Source of the DNA: an uncultured Planctomycetia bacterium
GTDB taxonomy: Bacteria; Planctomycetota; Phycisphaerae; Phycisphaerales; SM1A02
Assembly: GCA_937919205.1 (NCBI GenBank)
Contig: CALFOZ010000177.1
Span: 1 to 36,574 of the forward strand
DNA: 36,574 bases
Reading direction: 5' to 3'
This document shows positions 26,080-34,679 of this stretch, piece after piece; positions within the stretch are counted from its first letter, which is position 1; the number at the start of each line of letters is the position of its first letter. The position numbers and the translations under genes are program-made. The notes beneath the pieces are model-generated. The model worked only from the letters and a program-made list of their open reading frames with translations, was not told the DNA's origin and ran no database searches.

Positions 26080-26790
26080 ATGGCCCGACCGCACGTTGGA
26101 ACAATTCTTCAACAATGCCGCGCGATTCGCGTTGCCTTTGGGTGCCTTGTGTTCGCAACGGGTTGCAATACCATGAATGGTCCGGCAGTGATTGAAATTA
26201 ATTCCATTGATTATTCCAAGGCATTTGAAACATGCATTGAGGTGAGTCGCAGTGCCGGCATGCCACCGCAAGCGGCGGATCGAACCACGGGCATTATTGA
26301 AACAGAGCCGCGAACAATTGGTAGTTGGGTTGAACCATGGCGATTTGATTCCACCGGCGCCATGCAGAAATTGGAGAACACAACGCAGTTTCAACGGCGG
26401 CGCGTGCGATTTGTGTTCACGCCAAAAGATTGGCAACCTGAATCCATTGAATCAATCGCAACCATGACTGGCTCGGCGGCGCCCGGTTCCACCGATGACC
26501 TGAAACGATTTGATTTGGAAACTTACAAAGGTCTCATTGAAATCCGCGCGCGAGTTTTTGTGGAACGAAATTTTACCGATGGCATGCGCATCAACACGTG
26601 GAGCTCCGCGTTGACAAGCCAGACACAAACACCCAAGCCAGGTGTCACCGATGGCTCCACGCGCGCGCAAACAACGTGGACGCCAGTTGGCCGCGACGAG
26701 GCCTCCGAGCGCACCATCATGGCGGAGATTCAAGCCATCCTGAACGAGCCTTCTACTTCAAACCAGACAGCCGCCGTACCGTCATCATGA
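26080..26790 (+). CDS. Putative lipoprotein of unknown function
   Basis: The 236-residue product has a basic start, a hydrophobic stretch and CLVFATGCN at residues 22-30, where A-T-G-Cys29 could serve as lipobox, so it is probably anchored in a membrane after cleavage. The rest has alternating strands such as FETCIEVSRSAGM, TGIIETEPRTIGSWVEPW and IRARVFVERNFTDGMRINTW, a pattern common in small planctomycete outer-membrane lipoproteins that I cannot name more closely. The last 38 bases overlap the 3' end of the ABC-2 permease gene on the other strand. Confidence 0.65.
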   Translation: MARPHVGTILQQCRAIRVAFGCLVFATGCNTMNGPAVIEINSIDYSKAFETCIEVSRSAGMPPQAADRTTGIIETEPRTIGSWVEPWRFDSTGAMQKLENTTQFQRRRVRFVFTPKDWQPESIESIATMTGSAAPGSTDDLKRFDLETYKGLIEIRARVFVERNFTDGMRINTWSSALTSQTQTPKPGVTDGSTRAQTTWTPVGRDEASERTIMAEIQAILNEPSTSNQTAAVPSS

Positions 26791-28588
26791 ACGATCGTTT
26801 CATGGCGGCATGCATGCCAATAGTCACGCCCACATAAAGCGCCACGCTTGCCATTGCTCCAAATATAAATGACGAGGTAAGAAGCGAGGCATTTTCCAAA
26901 CTGGCGGTGATTGAATCCGCGGGCATCACCGCGGCAAACACCAAATTCATCGGGCTAAACGACTGAATCGCCGGTCCAAGCACGGCGATATCTTTGCCTG
27001 CGGCCGCGCCACAAATTCCAATGGTGGCCGCCACCGCCACCACCACCCCAATGGCGCCGATGGTGCTTGCAATCACGCCTTTGGATTTAATGCTCCAACT
27101 TAATCCAGTCATCACCACAAACGAAATGAACGCCGTGAGCACAAACGGAAATACCACCGTCGCTATGGGCAACACAATTGGAACATCCAACTTGCTGGTG
27201 CCCACAAGTTCCATCGTGGTCACGCCGCCGGCCCGCATGCCGTTGCTCAACACATACGCGGCGGCCAACAATAAAGTGATCGATGGCACCGCGATCAAAG
27301 GCCACAAGACCGTGATCAATCCGCGTAATTTTCCCGAGAGATATTCGCCTGGTTGAATTGGCGTGGTCAACAAAAGATCAAGCGATCCATCCTCGCGCTC
27401 GCGGCTGACCGCGGTCGCGCTTGTGCCCGCCGCCAACAACACGGCGATCACCACCTCGCTTATCACCACGGCCGCCAGAATCACCCGAAGCACCGGCGCG
27501 TTCAGTGCGCCGCCACGGTGCGCCGCAAGAAGAATCAACACCAACAGGCAACCGCACGCCAAATATCCCCAACGCATAAACCTGGCGGCGGGTGCTGAAA
27601 GCCTAAGATTGACCTCCCACCAAGCGATTGGATTGCGCCAAACATGCCGTGAAACACGCTGATTTTTAGAATTCACATTGCGCACAAACCGCGTCCACCA
27701 TTGATTGGCGCTTTCCACCCGGCTTCCAATCAAGCGCACCCGCAGAGCGGCGAATGAGGTCAACGCAAATGTAACGATGCATGCGAGATATGTTTGCGCA
27801 CGAAGTGGATCGCCGAACCAAAGTTGCCGCAAAGCGCCGACATTGTCGGACGTGAAATCGCGCGGTCGATATCGATTACTTAACAACACGCTTTCAAGCG
27901 TGAGAAATGGATTCATTGGCGTCCAAGCTGTTGTCCACGACGCGTCCATGCCAACGGCAATGGGCGCGCGAGCCACTCGATCAAGCGCCGTGGTTGCCGC
28001 CAAATAAATCACCACCACCACATAAAATGTAAAAATACTCCGCTTGCCGGCGTTTCTAAAAACGCTCAGCGCGATGGCGATGGAACCCATCACCAACGCC
28101 ACCAAAAATGAAACTTGCAGGCTTGCGATCACACTGCCGCCGCGCACTCCGCCAAAAATTTGCGTCATAAGAAAAAGTGGAAATGCGGACAGCAATAGCG
28201 CCACCACAAAAAAGAGCCGTCCAAATAAATTTCCAAATATAATTTGCGCGCTTGATAATGGCGTGGTTAACAAAATTTCCCACGTCTTGGGATTGCTCTC
28301 TTGGGCGATGGCGCCCGCCATGAACACTGGAGTTAACAAGCAAATGGCGATCACCTGTCCAAAGCTCATCAGCGTAAACGCGCTGGCCCCGCGTTGCGCC
28401 AAATCTTTCATACTGCCGGTGGATGGTCCAAGTAATGAGAAAAAAACCAGCACCATTAATATTCCCAAATACAAGGAGCGAATCAGCAAGTGCCGACCAC
28501 GGATACTGCCCCCCTTCACAATGCGTAGCGCGACCGCGTTGTTGGGGCCAAGGGCTAGGAGCCAATTCAGAAACCGCGGCATGCGCAC
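26753..28588 (-). CDS. ABC-2 type transporter permease with two permease modules
   Basis: The 611-residue membrane protein contains two similar halves. Each has an amphipathic element before a helix: AQESNPKTWEILLTTPLSSAQIIFGNL near residue 95 and SREREDGSLDLLLTTPIQPGEYLSGKL near 395, the coupling segment typical of ABC-2 permeases (here E/D-x-W/L-LLTTP). About twelve membrane helices are visible. Fused double permeases like this, probably working with one ATPase, may export lipid, polysaccharide or a protein. No ABC ATPase gene is in the window, so it may be encoded further off. The Met at 28582 (MPRFLNW) is an alternative start. Its 3' end overlaps the lipoprotein gene by 38 bases. Confidence 0.85.
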   Translation of the reverse strand: MRMPRFLNWLLALGPNNAVALRIVKGGSIRGRHLLIRSLYLGILMVLVFFSLLGPSTGSMKDLAQRGASAFTLMSFGQVIAICLLTPVFMAGAIAQESNPKTWEILLTTPLSSAQIIFGNLFGRLFFVVALLLSAFPLFLMTQIFGGVRGGSVIASLQVSFLVALVMGSIAIALSVFRNAGKRSIFTFYVVVVIYLAATTALDRVARAPIAVGMDASWTTAWTPMNPFLTLESVLLSNRYRPRDFTSDNVGALRQLWFGDPLRAQTYLACIVTFALTSFAALRVRLIGSRVESANQWWTRFVRNVNSKNQRVSRHVWRNPIAWWEVNLRLSAPAARFMRWGYLACGCLLVLILLAAHRGGALNAPVLRVILAAVVISEVVIAVLLAAGTSATAVSREREDGSLDLLLTTPIQPGEYLSGKLRGLITVLWPLIAVPSITLLLAAAYVLSNGMRAGGVTTMELVGTSKLDVPIVLPIATVVFPFVLTAFISFVVMTGLSWSIKSKGVIASTIGAIGVVVAVAATIGICGAAAGKDIAVLGPAIQSFSPMNLVFAAVMPADSITASLENASLLTSSFIFGAMASVALYVGVTIGMHAAMKRSFMMTVRRLSGLK

Positions 28589-28618
28589 AGTCTAAAGCCT
28601 GCGCCCGCAAAGAACCTG

Positions 28619-28647
28619 TTGACCCTGAACACAATTCAAACCATAAT
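28619..28647 (+). promoter_or_regulatory. Strong sigma70-type promoter candidate for rny
   Basis: TTGACC (28619-28624) and CATAAT (28642-28647) each match the consensus at five of six positions and are 17 bases apart, the best spacing. Transcription would begin near 28654, giving a leader of about 175 bases before rny. It starts in the 3' side of the gap after the divergent ABC-2 permease gene. Confidence 0.6.
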
Positions 28648-28660
28648 CACATTTCTTAAA

Positions 28661-28690
28661 CCAATCGGACCAACACGATTGGATTCCAAT
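28661..28690 (+). promoter_or_regulatory. Mutually exclusive hairpins in the rny leader
   Basis: CCAATCG (28661-28667) pairs fully with CGATTGG (28676-28682) over an 8-base loop. The same ATTGG (28678-28682) can pair instead with CCAAT (28686-28690) over a 3-base loop. The bases lie within the first 40 of the predicted transcript. Two direct copies of CGGTCAC follow at 28747-28753 and 28758-28764. The rest of the leader shows nothing clear. Confidence 0.4.
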
Positions 28691-28815
28691 TTTCACGGAC
28701 CAAGCGCCGGATGGCTTCGACCGATTCAAATCACTTCACTGCGATACGGTCACTCATCGGTCACAAGCAATTTGGGCGCGGCGGGCATTGCGCATCGCCA
28801 GTCTGATTTTTTTAT

Positions 28816-28823
28816 AAAGGAGG
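28816..28823 (+). promoter_or_regulatory. Strong Shine-Dalgarno site of rny
   Basis: AAAGGAGG lies four bases before the ATG at 28828. It is the best anti-SD match in the window, where most genes have weak or no such site, and it fixes the rny start. Confidence 0.85.
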
Positions 28824-28827
28824 CGCC

Positions 28828-30444
28828 ATGCCTTCACCGATGATTTTTACGTCGCCGCTCGCGACTGTTGCTCAAACTGAATCCCCCGTCAATTCGTCAG
28901 CCCTTGTGTCCATTGCGATTGTTGTCATTTCATTGGCCGCGCTTGTGATCATGTGGTGGTTGGGCGTGCGCAAGTTGCAACGCATGCAACGCGAAGGCGA
29001 GCAACTGATAGAGAAGGCTCGCATTGAGGGCACGGCCAAGGCAAGCGCTCTTGAACTTGAAGCCGAACGGCGCGTCGCCGACCGCCGCGCAAGCGCCGAC
29101 AAACAGATCGCTCAATCGCTGGCCGAGACCAAGGAGGCGCAAGAACGCGTGAGCCGCCGTGAAATTTCGGTGGACAAACGTTCGGAGCAACTGGAGAACC
29201 GCGAGGGCGCGATAGAAAAACGCGCGCAATCCCTGCAGGAAAATGAGGTGAAACAAAAGTTGGTAATTCAGGAAACCCAAGATATTCGCGAGCAAACTCG
29301 CCAACGCCTTGCCGAAGTAAGCGGCCTCACACAAGAGCAGGCGCGCGAGCAATTCATGCAGGAAGTGCGCGATCACAGCCAGCGCGACGCCGCGCACTTG
29401 CAACACAAGATCATCGAGGAGGCGGAACTGAAAGCCCGCGAGCGCGCGCGTGAGATCACGTTGATGGCCATGCAACGCTACGGCGGCGAATCCGCCACTG
29501 ATGCCACGGTGCGCTCCGTAAAGATTCCATCGGATGATCTCAAGGGTCGCATCATTGGCCGTGAGGGCCGCAACATTCGCACCTTTGAGCGCGCCACTGG
29601 CGTGGATGTACTCATTGATGACACGCCGGGCGTGATCGCCATTAGTTGCTTTGACCGCGTGCGCCAAGCCGTGGCCGTTGAAGCGTTGCAACGACTTGTG
29701 GCCGATGGCCGCGTGCATCCAGCGCGCATTGAAGAAGTTGTGGAGCAATCGCGCCAGGAAATCCATGAGCGCATGATGAAAGCCGGCAATGAGGCGGCGG
29801 TGGAGGCTGGGGTACCCGGCCTAAATGTCAAGATTATTGAAATGATGGGGCGGCTTCACTATCGCACCAGCTATGGCCAAAATGTTTTGCGCCACTCTAT
29901 TGAGGTTGCGTTCCTTAGCCAACTCATCGCGGATCAACTTGGACTTGATGGCACGGTGGCGCGTCGCGCTGGTTTCTTGCATGACATTGGCAAAGCCATG
30001 GACCATGAAATTGAAGGCGGACACCCAGCGATTGGTATGGATTTTGCCAAGCGCCACAACGAAAAAAGCGAAGCCGTGCTCAACGCCATCGGCGGGCATC
30101 ACAACGATATTCCAACCACAACTCCGTACACGCCCATCGTCACCACGGCCGACGCGCTCAGTGGCGCGCGCCCTGGCGCCAGGCGCGAAAGCATGGAGCA
30201 CTACATCAAGCGCCTTGAGCAACTCGAGGAGATCGCGCACAAACAGCAAGGTGTTTCGGAGGCCTACGCCATTCAGGCCGGCCGCGAAGTGCGCGTGATT
30301 GTGAACGCCAAGCAAGCCGATGACGCGCGCTGCTTCATCATCGCGCAGGAAATTGCCAAGCAGGTCGAGGCCGAAATGACTTTCCCCGGCGAGATCAAGG
30401 TCACGGTTTTACGCGAGCATCGCGCCGATGCAATTGCGCACTAG
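28828..30444 (+). CDS. rny: Ribonuclease Y
   Basis: RNase Y is the membrane-anchored endonuclease that starts bulk mRNA decay in many bacteria lacking RNase E. The 538-residue product has, in order, a short N-terminal part, one membrane helix (about residues 25-45), a long coiled coil (50-215), a KH domain with KGRIIGREGRNIR (239-251) and an HD domain with His-Asp at 385-386 (GFLHDIGKAMDHE) and HHNDIP downstream. The HD pair binds the catalytic metal. Length matches the usual 520-540. The N-terminal extension before the helix is about 20 residues longer than in Bacillus. The start is set by the strong SD site. The gene has its own promoter and a leader; a shared CTAG ends it and the convergent DUF1634 gene. 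Confidence 0.97.
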   Translation: MPSPMIFTSPLATVAQTESPVNSSALVSIAIVVISLAALVIMWWLGVRKLQRMQREGEQLIEKARIEGTAKASALELEAERRVADRRASADKQIAQSLAETKEAQERVSRREISVDKRSEQLENREGAIEKRAQSLQENEVKQKLVIQETQDIREQTRQRLAEVSGLTQEQAREQFMQEVRDHSQRDAAHLQHKIIEEAELKARERAREITLMAMQRYGGESATDATVRSVKIPSDDLKGRIIGREGRNIRTFERATGVDVLIDDTPGVIAISCFDRVRQAVAVEALQRLVADGRVHPARIEEVVEQSRQEIHERMMKAGNEAAVEAGVPGLNVKIIEMMGRLHYRTSYGQNVLRHSIEVAFLSQLIADQLGLDGTVARRAGFLHDIGKAMDHEIEGGHPAIGMDFAKRHNEKSEAVLNAIGGHHNDIPTTTPYTPIVTTADALSGARPGARRESMEHYIKRLEQLEEIAHKQQGVSEAYAIQAGREVRVIVNAKQADDARCFIIAQEIAKQVEAEMTFPGEIKVTVLREHRADAIAH

Positions 30445-30842
30445 ATCCACAAGCCCAGCAACATAATGACGACCACCACAAGCGCGATGCACACATGAAG
30501 CCAATTGCGTTGCAGTACAAATCCGAAACCCACCACTATGGTGCGCAGAAATGGCATGGCGATGCCGCACACTATTCCAAACATCATCAACGCAGACGCA
30601 TCGCCGCCGCCAATGGCGCGGGTGAAATCCCCCAGTGAATGCCAGGCGGAAACCGCCGCGCGAATTTGCGTGTGCGACAATCCGCGCGACCACGCCAACC
30701 CCTGCCCCACGCAGATCAAAGTGATGGACGTGATGGCGATCACCCACAGCGCCCAACGCTGAATTTGCCGTAAAAACATCTGTAATTGACGAGATCGCAA
30801 ATACTCCGCCTCGTGCTCCAAGGATTGCAATTGGTTGGTCAT
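30441..30842 (-). CDS. DUF1634-like membrane protein
   Basis: The 133-residue protein has a charged N-terminus (about 30 residues, with EHEAEYLRSRQLQMFLRQIQRWALW) and three membrane helices with a Gly/Ser-rich polar segment (GDFTRAIGGGDASALMMFG) between the first two. This layout fits DUF1634, a small family often encoded next to TauE/SafE transporters. It overlaps the upstream TauE gene by ATGA (30839-30842), which supports joint action, perhaps as an accessory subunit. Its stop codon TAG and that of rny on the other strand both lie in CTAG (30441-30444). Confidence 0.7.
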   Translation of the reverse strand: MTNQLQSLEHEAEYLRSRQLQMFLRQIQRWALWVIAITSITLICVGQGLAWSRGLSHTQIRAAVSAWHSLGDFTRAIGGGDASALMMFGIVCGIAMPFLRTIVVGFGFVLQRNWLHVCIALVVVVIMLLGLWI

Positions 30843-31687
30843 TTGAACAACTCCCTACCGCCCTTGAGCATCATTTGCAGTCCCACCAGCACAATCACAA
30901 CAAGGAATATTTTCTTAAGCGTGGATACATGAATTTTTGGAACTAGCCATGAACCAAACATCGCGCCGGGGACAATTCCAATCAGCACGGGTCCAGCAAT
31001 CGTTGGGTCCACCATTCCGTCGCGCAGATACACCATCACGCCGGAAGCCGCGGTGATGCCGATCATAAAATTGCTGGTGATTGTGCTCACGCGAAACGGT
31101 ATGCGCATGCAAGTGTCCATAGCCAATACTTTGTAGGCGCCCGAGCCGATGCCCAACATGCCGCTCAACAAACCAGCGATCGTCATCACGCCAAGTCCCA
31201 CGGGAACTTTTTGCACGTGATAAACTTTTAGACCTTCTTTGGTTTCCTCAACCCCATCCAATTGCAGAACGCGACCCCACCAAGTTTGGGGCAACACACG
31301 TTCGGTGTCATCCACCACGCGCCACGACAACGCCCCCGTCGCCAACAAACTCACGCCAAACAGCATGGTCAACACATCGCCTGGAGCGAGCGTGGCCAAC
31401 ACCGCCCCCGCGATCGCGCCCAAACCCGCGGCAACCTCCAGCGTTACGCCCACTCGATAATTGCTCATGGAATCGCGGCCGCGAATAAGCGCCGCGGCGC
31501 CGCTGGTGGTAACCACCGCCACCAAACTCGCGGCAATGGCGCTCTTTACATCAACGCCCAGAACAGAAACCAAAACTGGAATTAAAATCACGCCGCCGCC
31601 AAGGCCAAGCATGGCTCCAAAACAGCCGCTTGCAATGCTGACCGCAATAATGATCAGGTCAAACAGAACTGGATCGGTTGCCTGCAC
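30839..31687 (-). CDS. TauE/SafE-family sulfite or organosulfonate exporter-like permease
   Basis: The 282-residue inner-membrane protein shows the internal duplication of TauE/SafE permeases: GCFGAMLGLGGGVILIPVLV near residue 21 and GLLSGMLGIGSGAYKVLAM near 170, with about eight helices in all. Members move sulfite, sulfoacetate, taurine-derived or other small anions across the membrane. The substrate here cannot be told. The gene is first in a two-gene operon with the DUF1634 protein. The 129-base gap before the divergent DUF4139 gene shows no clear promoter. Confidence 0.9.
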   Translation of the reverse strand: MQATDPVLFDLIIIAVSIASGCFGAMLGLGGGVILIPVLVSVLGVDVKSAIAASLVAVVTTSGAAALIRGRDSMSNYRVGVTLEVAAGLGAIAGAVLATLAPGDVLTMLFGVSLLATGALSWRVVDDTERVLPQTWWGRVLQLDGVEETKEGLKVYHVQKVPVGLGVMTIAGLLSGMLGIGSGAYKVLAMDTCMRIPFRVSTITSNFMIGITAASGVMVYLRDGMVDPTIAGPVLIGIVPGAMFGSWLVPKIHVSTLKKIFLVVIVLVGLQMMLKGGRELFK

Positions 31688-31816
31688 GATTGATGTTGTA
31701 TCAAATATCGCCGAGGCGATTTACGCCGGCATAAAATTTTTAAACGTGGCAAACATGCTCACGCGTGTTGTTGCTCCGCCTAGAAAATCATTGTGTCGCG
31801 CGGGTACACTTTTCGC

Positions 31817-33358
31817 ATGATCCAATTCATCATTGCCGCATGTCTTTGTGCTGACGCCCGCATTGCAATTGCAACACCCGCGTCAACCACTCCTTCGCCC
31901 GCCCCAATAAACGGTGTCAGCCTGACGGTGTATTCAAGCGCCGACGCGGCCAGCTTTGATCCGCAAACGTGGATCGCACAGCAACGCCAAGGCAACGACC
32001 CAACCGCCGCCTATCAAGTGCCCGGCTTTGGAGTGATCCGAGAAATTCGCGGCGTGGACATGCCGCAAGGCGCTGGCTCGCTGGCCTTTACGGACGTGGC
32101 GGCCTTCATTGATCCAACCACCGTGGCCTTTGAAGACTTGACCGACCCAACCACCGTGGTCACCAACCAACGATTTGAATTTGATCTTGTAAGTCCACAA
32201 AAACTGCTGGAAAAATATGTCGATCAAAAGATTTCCGCCATGGTGGACATGAACACCGCGCCCATGCGCGTGGATGGAACGCTTCTTGCGGCGCGCAACG
32301 GGCAACTTGTTGTGCAAGGCGCCGATGGCGGCGTTCAAATTGTGAATCAATCAAACACAACATTGCTCCTTGGCGCCCTGCCTGGCGGATTGCGCACACG
32401 CCCAACTTTATTGTGGGACGTGATCTGCGCAAAGTCTGGCGCACACCAAGTGCGAACCAGCTATCAAACTTCCGGCATCACCTGGCGCGCTGATTACAAC
32501 TTGATCCTTGACCCCACCGATACCAAGGCCGACATGACCGCGTGGGTTTCCATGCTGAACGTGTCGGGCCGCAGTTATGACAACGCGCAATTAAAATTGA
32601 TCGCGGGGGATGTGCAACGCGCTCAAAGCAACAACAATCGTGGCCGCGGCGCGCCGATGATGTTGAAAGCCATGGCGGATGGCGCCGCCGAGGGCTTCCA
32701 AGAAAAAGCCTTCTTTGAATTCCATCTTTACACACTGCCGCGCCCCGCAAACATTCCAGAAAATTCCAGCGAGCAGATCGCGCTGTTTCCAACCGCGCGC
32801 AACATTCCTGTGGAAAAACTTCTGGTGTACGAAGGCTCGGACATCAATGGGTTTGGCGGCGGCATGATTGACCAGCCAGAATTTGGGGCCATGGGAAAAA
32901 CCAAAGTGGACGTGTTTGTGCGCTTCAAGAACGAAGCCGCGGCCAACTTGGGAATGCCACTTCCAGCGGGCAAATTGCGGGTTTCCAAGCGCGACGACGC
33001 GGACGGCTCGCTTGAATTTATCGGCGAGGATTTGATCGGCCATACGCCTAAAGATGAAAAGATTCTAGTGCGCCTCGGCTCCGCCTTTGATGTTGTGGGC
33101 GCCCGCACGCAAACCGATTTTAAATCCGACCGAGGCCGTCGCGAAATGACCGAGTCATTCAAGATTGAAATTCGTAACCGCAAGGACAAACCAATCACCG
33201 TGCTGGTGCGCGAACCGCTGTATCGCTGGAGCAATTGGGAAATCACAACCACCAGTCAGCCGTTTGAGAAAAAGAATTCAGCCACAATTGAATACACGCT
33301 TGACGTTCCCGCCAACTCCGAAAAGCTGATCACCTACTCAGTGCGCTATCGCTGGTGA
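31817..33358 (+). CDS. Secreted DUF4139-type protein
   Basis: The 513-residue product starts with a short signal peptide (MIQFIIAACLCADARIAIA) at the ATG at 31817; a GTG at 31793 is possible but less likely. Residues around 220 to the end fit DUF4139: a strand YQTSGITWRADYNLIL, NAQLKLIAGDVQR, and the C-terminal FKIEIRNRKDKPITVLVREPLYRWSNWEI followed by a beta strand and SVRYRW at the end. The N-terminal part has only weak resemblance to the usual DUF4140 partner domain. Function is unknown; such proteins are exported and beta-rich. The stop overlaps the rsmA start as TGATG (33356-33360), so translation is probably coupled. Confidence 0.78.
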   Translation: MIQFIIAACLCADARIAIATPASTTPSPAPINGVSLTVYSSADAASFDPQTWIAQQRQGNDPTAAYQVPGFGVIREIRGVDMPQGAGSLAFTDVAAFIDPTTVAFEDLTDPTTVVTNQRFEFDLVSPQKLLEKYVDQKISAMVDMNTAPMRVDGTLLAARNGQLVVQGADGGVQIVNQSNTTLLLGALPGGLRTRPTLLWDVICAKSGAHQVRTSYQTSGITWRADYNLILDPTDTKADMTAWVSMLNVSGRSYDNAQLKLIAGDVQRAQSNNNRGRGAPMMLKAMADGAAEGFQEKAFFEFHLYTLPRPANIPENSSEQIALFPTARNIPVEKLLVYEGSDINGFGGGMIDQPEFGAMGKTKVDVFVRFKNEAAANLGMPLPAGKLRVSKRDDADGSLEFIGEDLIGHTPKDEKILVRLGSAFDVVGARTQTDFKSDRGRREMTESFKIEIRNRKDKPITVLVREPLYRWSNWEITTTSQPFEKKNSATIEYTLDVPANSEKLITYSVRYRW

Positions 33359-34170
33359 TGCAAACTCTCACAGAAATCAAAGCCATTCTCGCCTCGCGCG
33401 GCTTGCGTCCCAAGCACCGCTTTGGGCAAAACTTCCTGCATGATCACAACGTGCTTCGCGCGCTTATGAAGGCCGCCAACATTTCCGCGGGCGAAGTGAT
33501 TCTTGAAGTCGGTCCGGGCACTGGCGCCCTCACGGATCTTTTGGTGCAAGCCAACGCGCAAGTGATCGCTTGCGAAATGGACCGCGATTTGGCGGCGTTC
33601 AACCGCGAGCGCTTTGGCCCTCGCATCACTTTAATCGAAGGCGATTGCCTTGCCACCAAACATTCACTCAACCCACTGATCACGGCGGCCATCAACAACC
33701 GTCCATTTCGCATGATCGCAAATCTGCCGTATCAAGCGGCCACTCCGCTGATCGCCATTTTGCTTAATGACTTTCCAAATTGCATGGGAATGCATGTCAC
33801 CATTCAGCGCGAAGTTGCGCAAAGGCTAACCGCCGCGCCCGACACCAGCGAAATGGGTCTGCTCAGCGTGATGGCGCAATTTTACGCGCGCATACATATG
33901 GTCGCCGAAATTCGACCAGGAAGTTTTTGGCCAGAGCCGGAAGTCACCAGTTCTATTATTGAGCTTGCCCCGCACCAACCGCGCCCCGCGCTACCCGAGC
34001 GCCTTCATGTACTGCTGGAGCGCGCCTTTCAACACCGCCGCAAGCAGTTGGGTTCCAGCCTTGCGAGTCAGTTTCAATTTCCCGCAGACTTTGATCGTAT
34101 GCGTCGCCCAGAAACGCTGTCATTGCAGGAGTGGATCGCTTTGGCAAACTTTCAAACCAGCCGCGATTGA
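33358..34170 (+). CDS. rsmA: 16S rRNA dimethyladenosine transferase
   Basis: RsmA (KsgA) dimethylates the two adjacent adenines of the 3' end of 16S rRNA during 30S assembly. The 270-residue product has the family start RPKHRFGQNFLHDHNVL, the SAM motif ILEVGPGTGALTDLL, and NLPYQAATPLI, the NLPY catalytic motif, followed by QREVAQRL and the C-terminal FQHRRKQLGSSL. The ATG at 33358 overlaps the stop of the DUF4139 gene; a GTG directly before it (33355) is in frame. It ends 46 bases before the convergent RsbW-like gene; that gap has an A8 run but no good stem, so no terminator is claimed. Confidence 0.96.
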   Translation: MQTLTEIKAILASRGLRPKHRFGQNFLHDHNVLRALMKAANISAGEVILEVGPGTGALTDLLVQANAQVIACEMDRDLAAFNRERFGPRITLIEGDCLATKHSLNPLITAAINNRPFRMIANLPYQAATPLIAILLNDFPNCMGMHVTIQREVAQRLTAAPDTSEMGLLSVMAQFYARIHMVAEIRPGSFWPEPEVTSSIIELAPHQPRPALPERLHVLLERAFQHRRKQLGSSLASQFQFPADFDRMRRPETLSLQEWIALANFQTSRD

Positions 34171-34216
34171 TTCAACCATTTGATTGACCCGTAAAAAAAA
34201 CAACCACCCGAACGCG

Positions 34217-34654
34217 CTATGTGTCGGTGGGATCCGGCCCGTTTTTGTAGACCATGCGCAGTGTGTTGCCTGGTGCCACATGAACAACCTCGCTCATATA
34301 GGCGCGCATCAGCATCAATCCGCGCCCCGAAGGTATCTCTAAATTTTCCTCCGCGGTCGGATCGGGCACGCCCTCTGGATCAAAGCCCACGCCTTCATCT
34401 TGGATTTCAAAGCCTGCGCTTTCGCCGTCAATTTTGCAATGAAACTGAACCACCTTGCCTGGCTCACTGCGGTTGCCGTGGCGAAATGCGTTCACGATCG
34501 ACTCTTCCAAACACAAGCGAATCGCGAACTGCGCAAAATCCGTGTACCCATTCTGAATCAATGCCAACGCAACGCCATCTTGCACCTTCTGTAAATCAAC
34601 CCGAAGGTCGGTTAATGTTTTATCTTGAATGTATGGTTCGCTTCTCAATTGCAT
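34217..34654 (-). CDS. RsbW-like anti-sigma factor kinase (HATPase_c)
   Basis: The 145-residue protein is a GHKL ATPase of the RsbW/SpoIIAB/Rsb-type group. Motifs are the N-box CLEESIVNAFRHGN (48-61, Asn55 as metal ligand), DEGVGFDP (86-93) and the G-box GRGLMLMR (110-117). Such kinases phosphorylate a STAS antagonist and hold or release a sigma factor or other partner. The STAS gene lies directly upstream with 25 bases between, which fits a partner-switch pair. No sigma factor gene is in the window, so the final target is unknown. Confidence 0.88.
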   Translation of the reverse strand: MQLRSEPYIQDKTLTDLRVDLQKVQDGVALALIQNGYTDFAQFAIRLCLEESIVNAFRHGNRSEPGKVVQFHCKIDGESAGFEIQDEGVGFDPEGVPDPTAEENLEIPSGRGLMLMRAYMSEVVHVAPGNTLRMVYKNGPDPTDT

Positions 34655-34679
34655 TGATCCACGAGATGGGCAAGTTCAA

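Noticed and set aside
28780-28815. Hairpin with T-run just before the rny Shine-Dalgarno site
   Set aside because: A GGCG/CGCC pairing before TTTTTTT exists but the stem is only four bases with a long loop, too weak for a terminator or attenuator claim.
34171-34216. Rho-independent terminator after rsmA
   Set aside because: There is a run of eight A but no GC-rich stem next to it on either strand.
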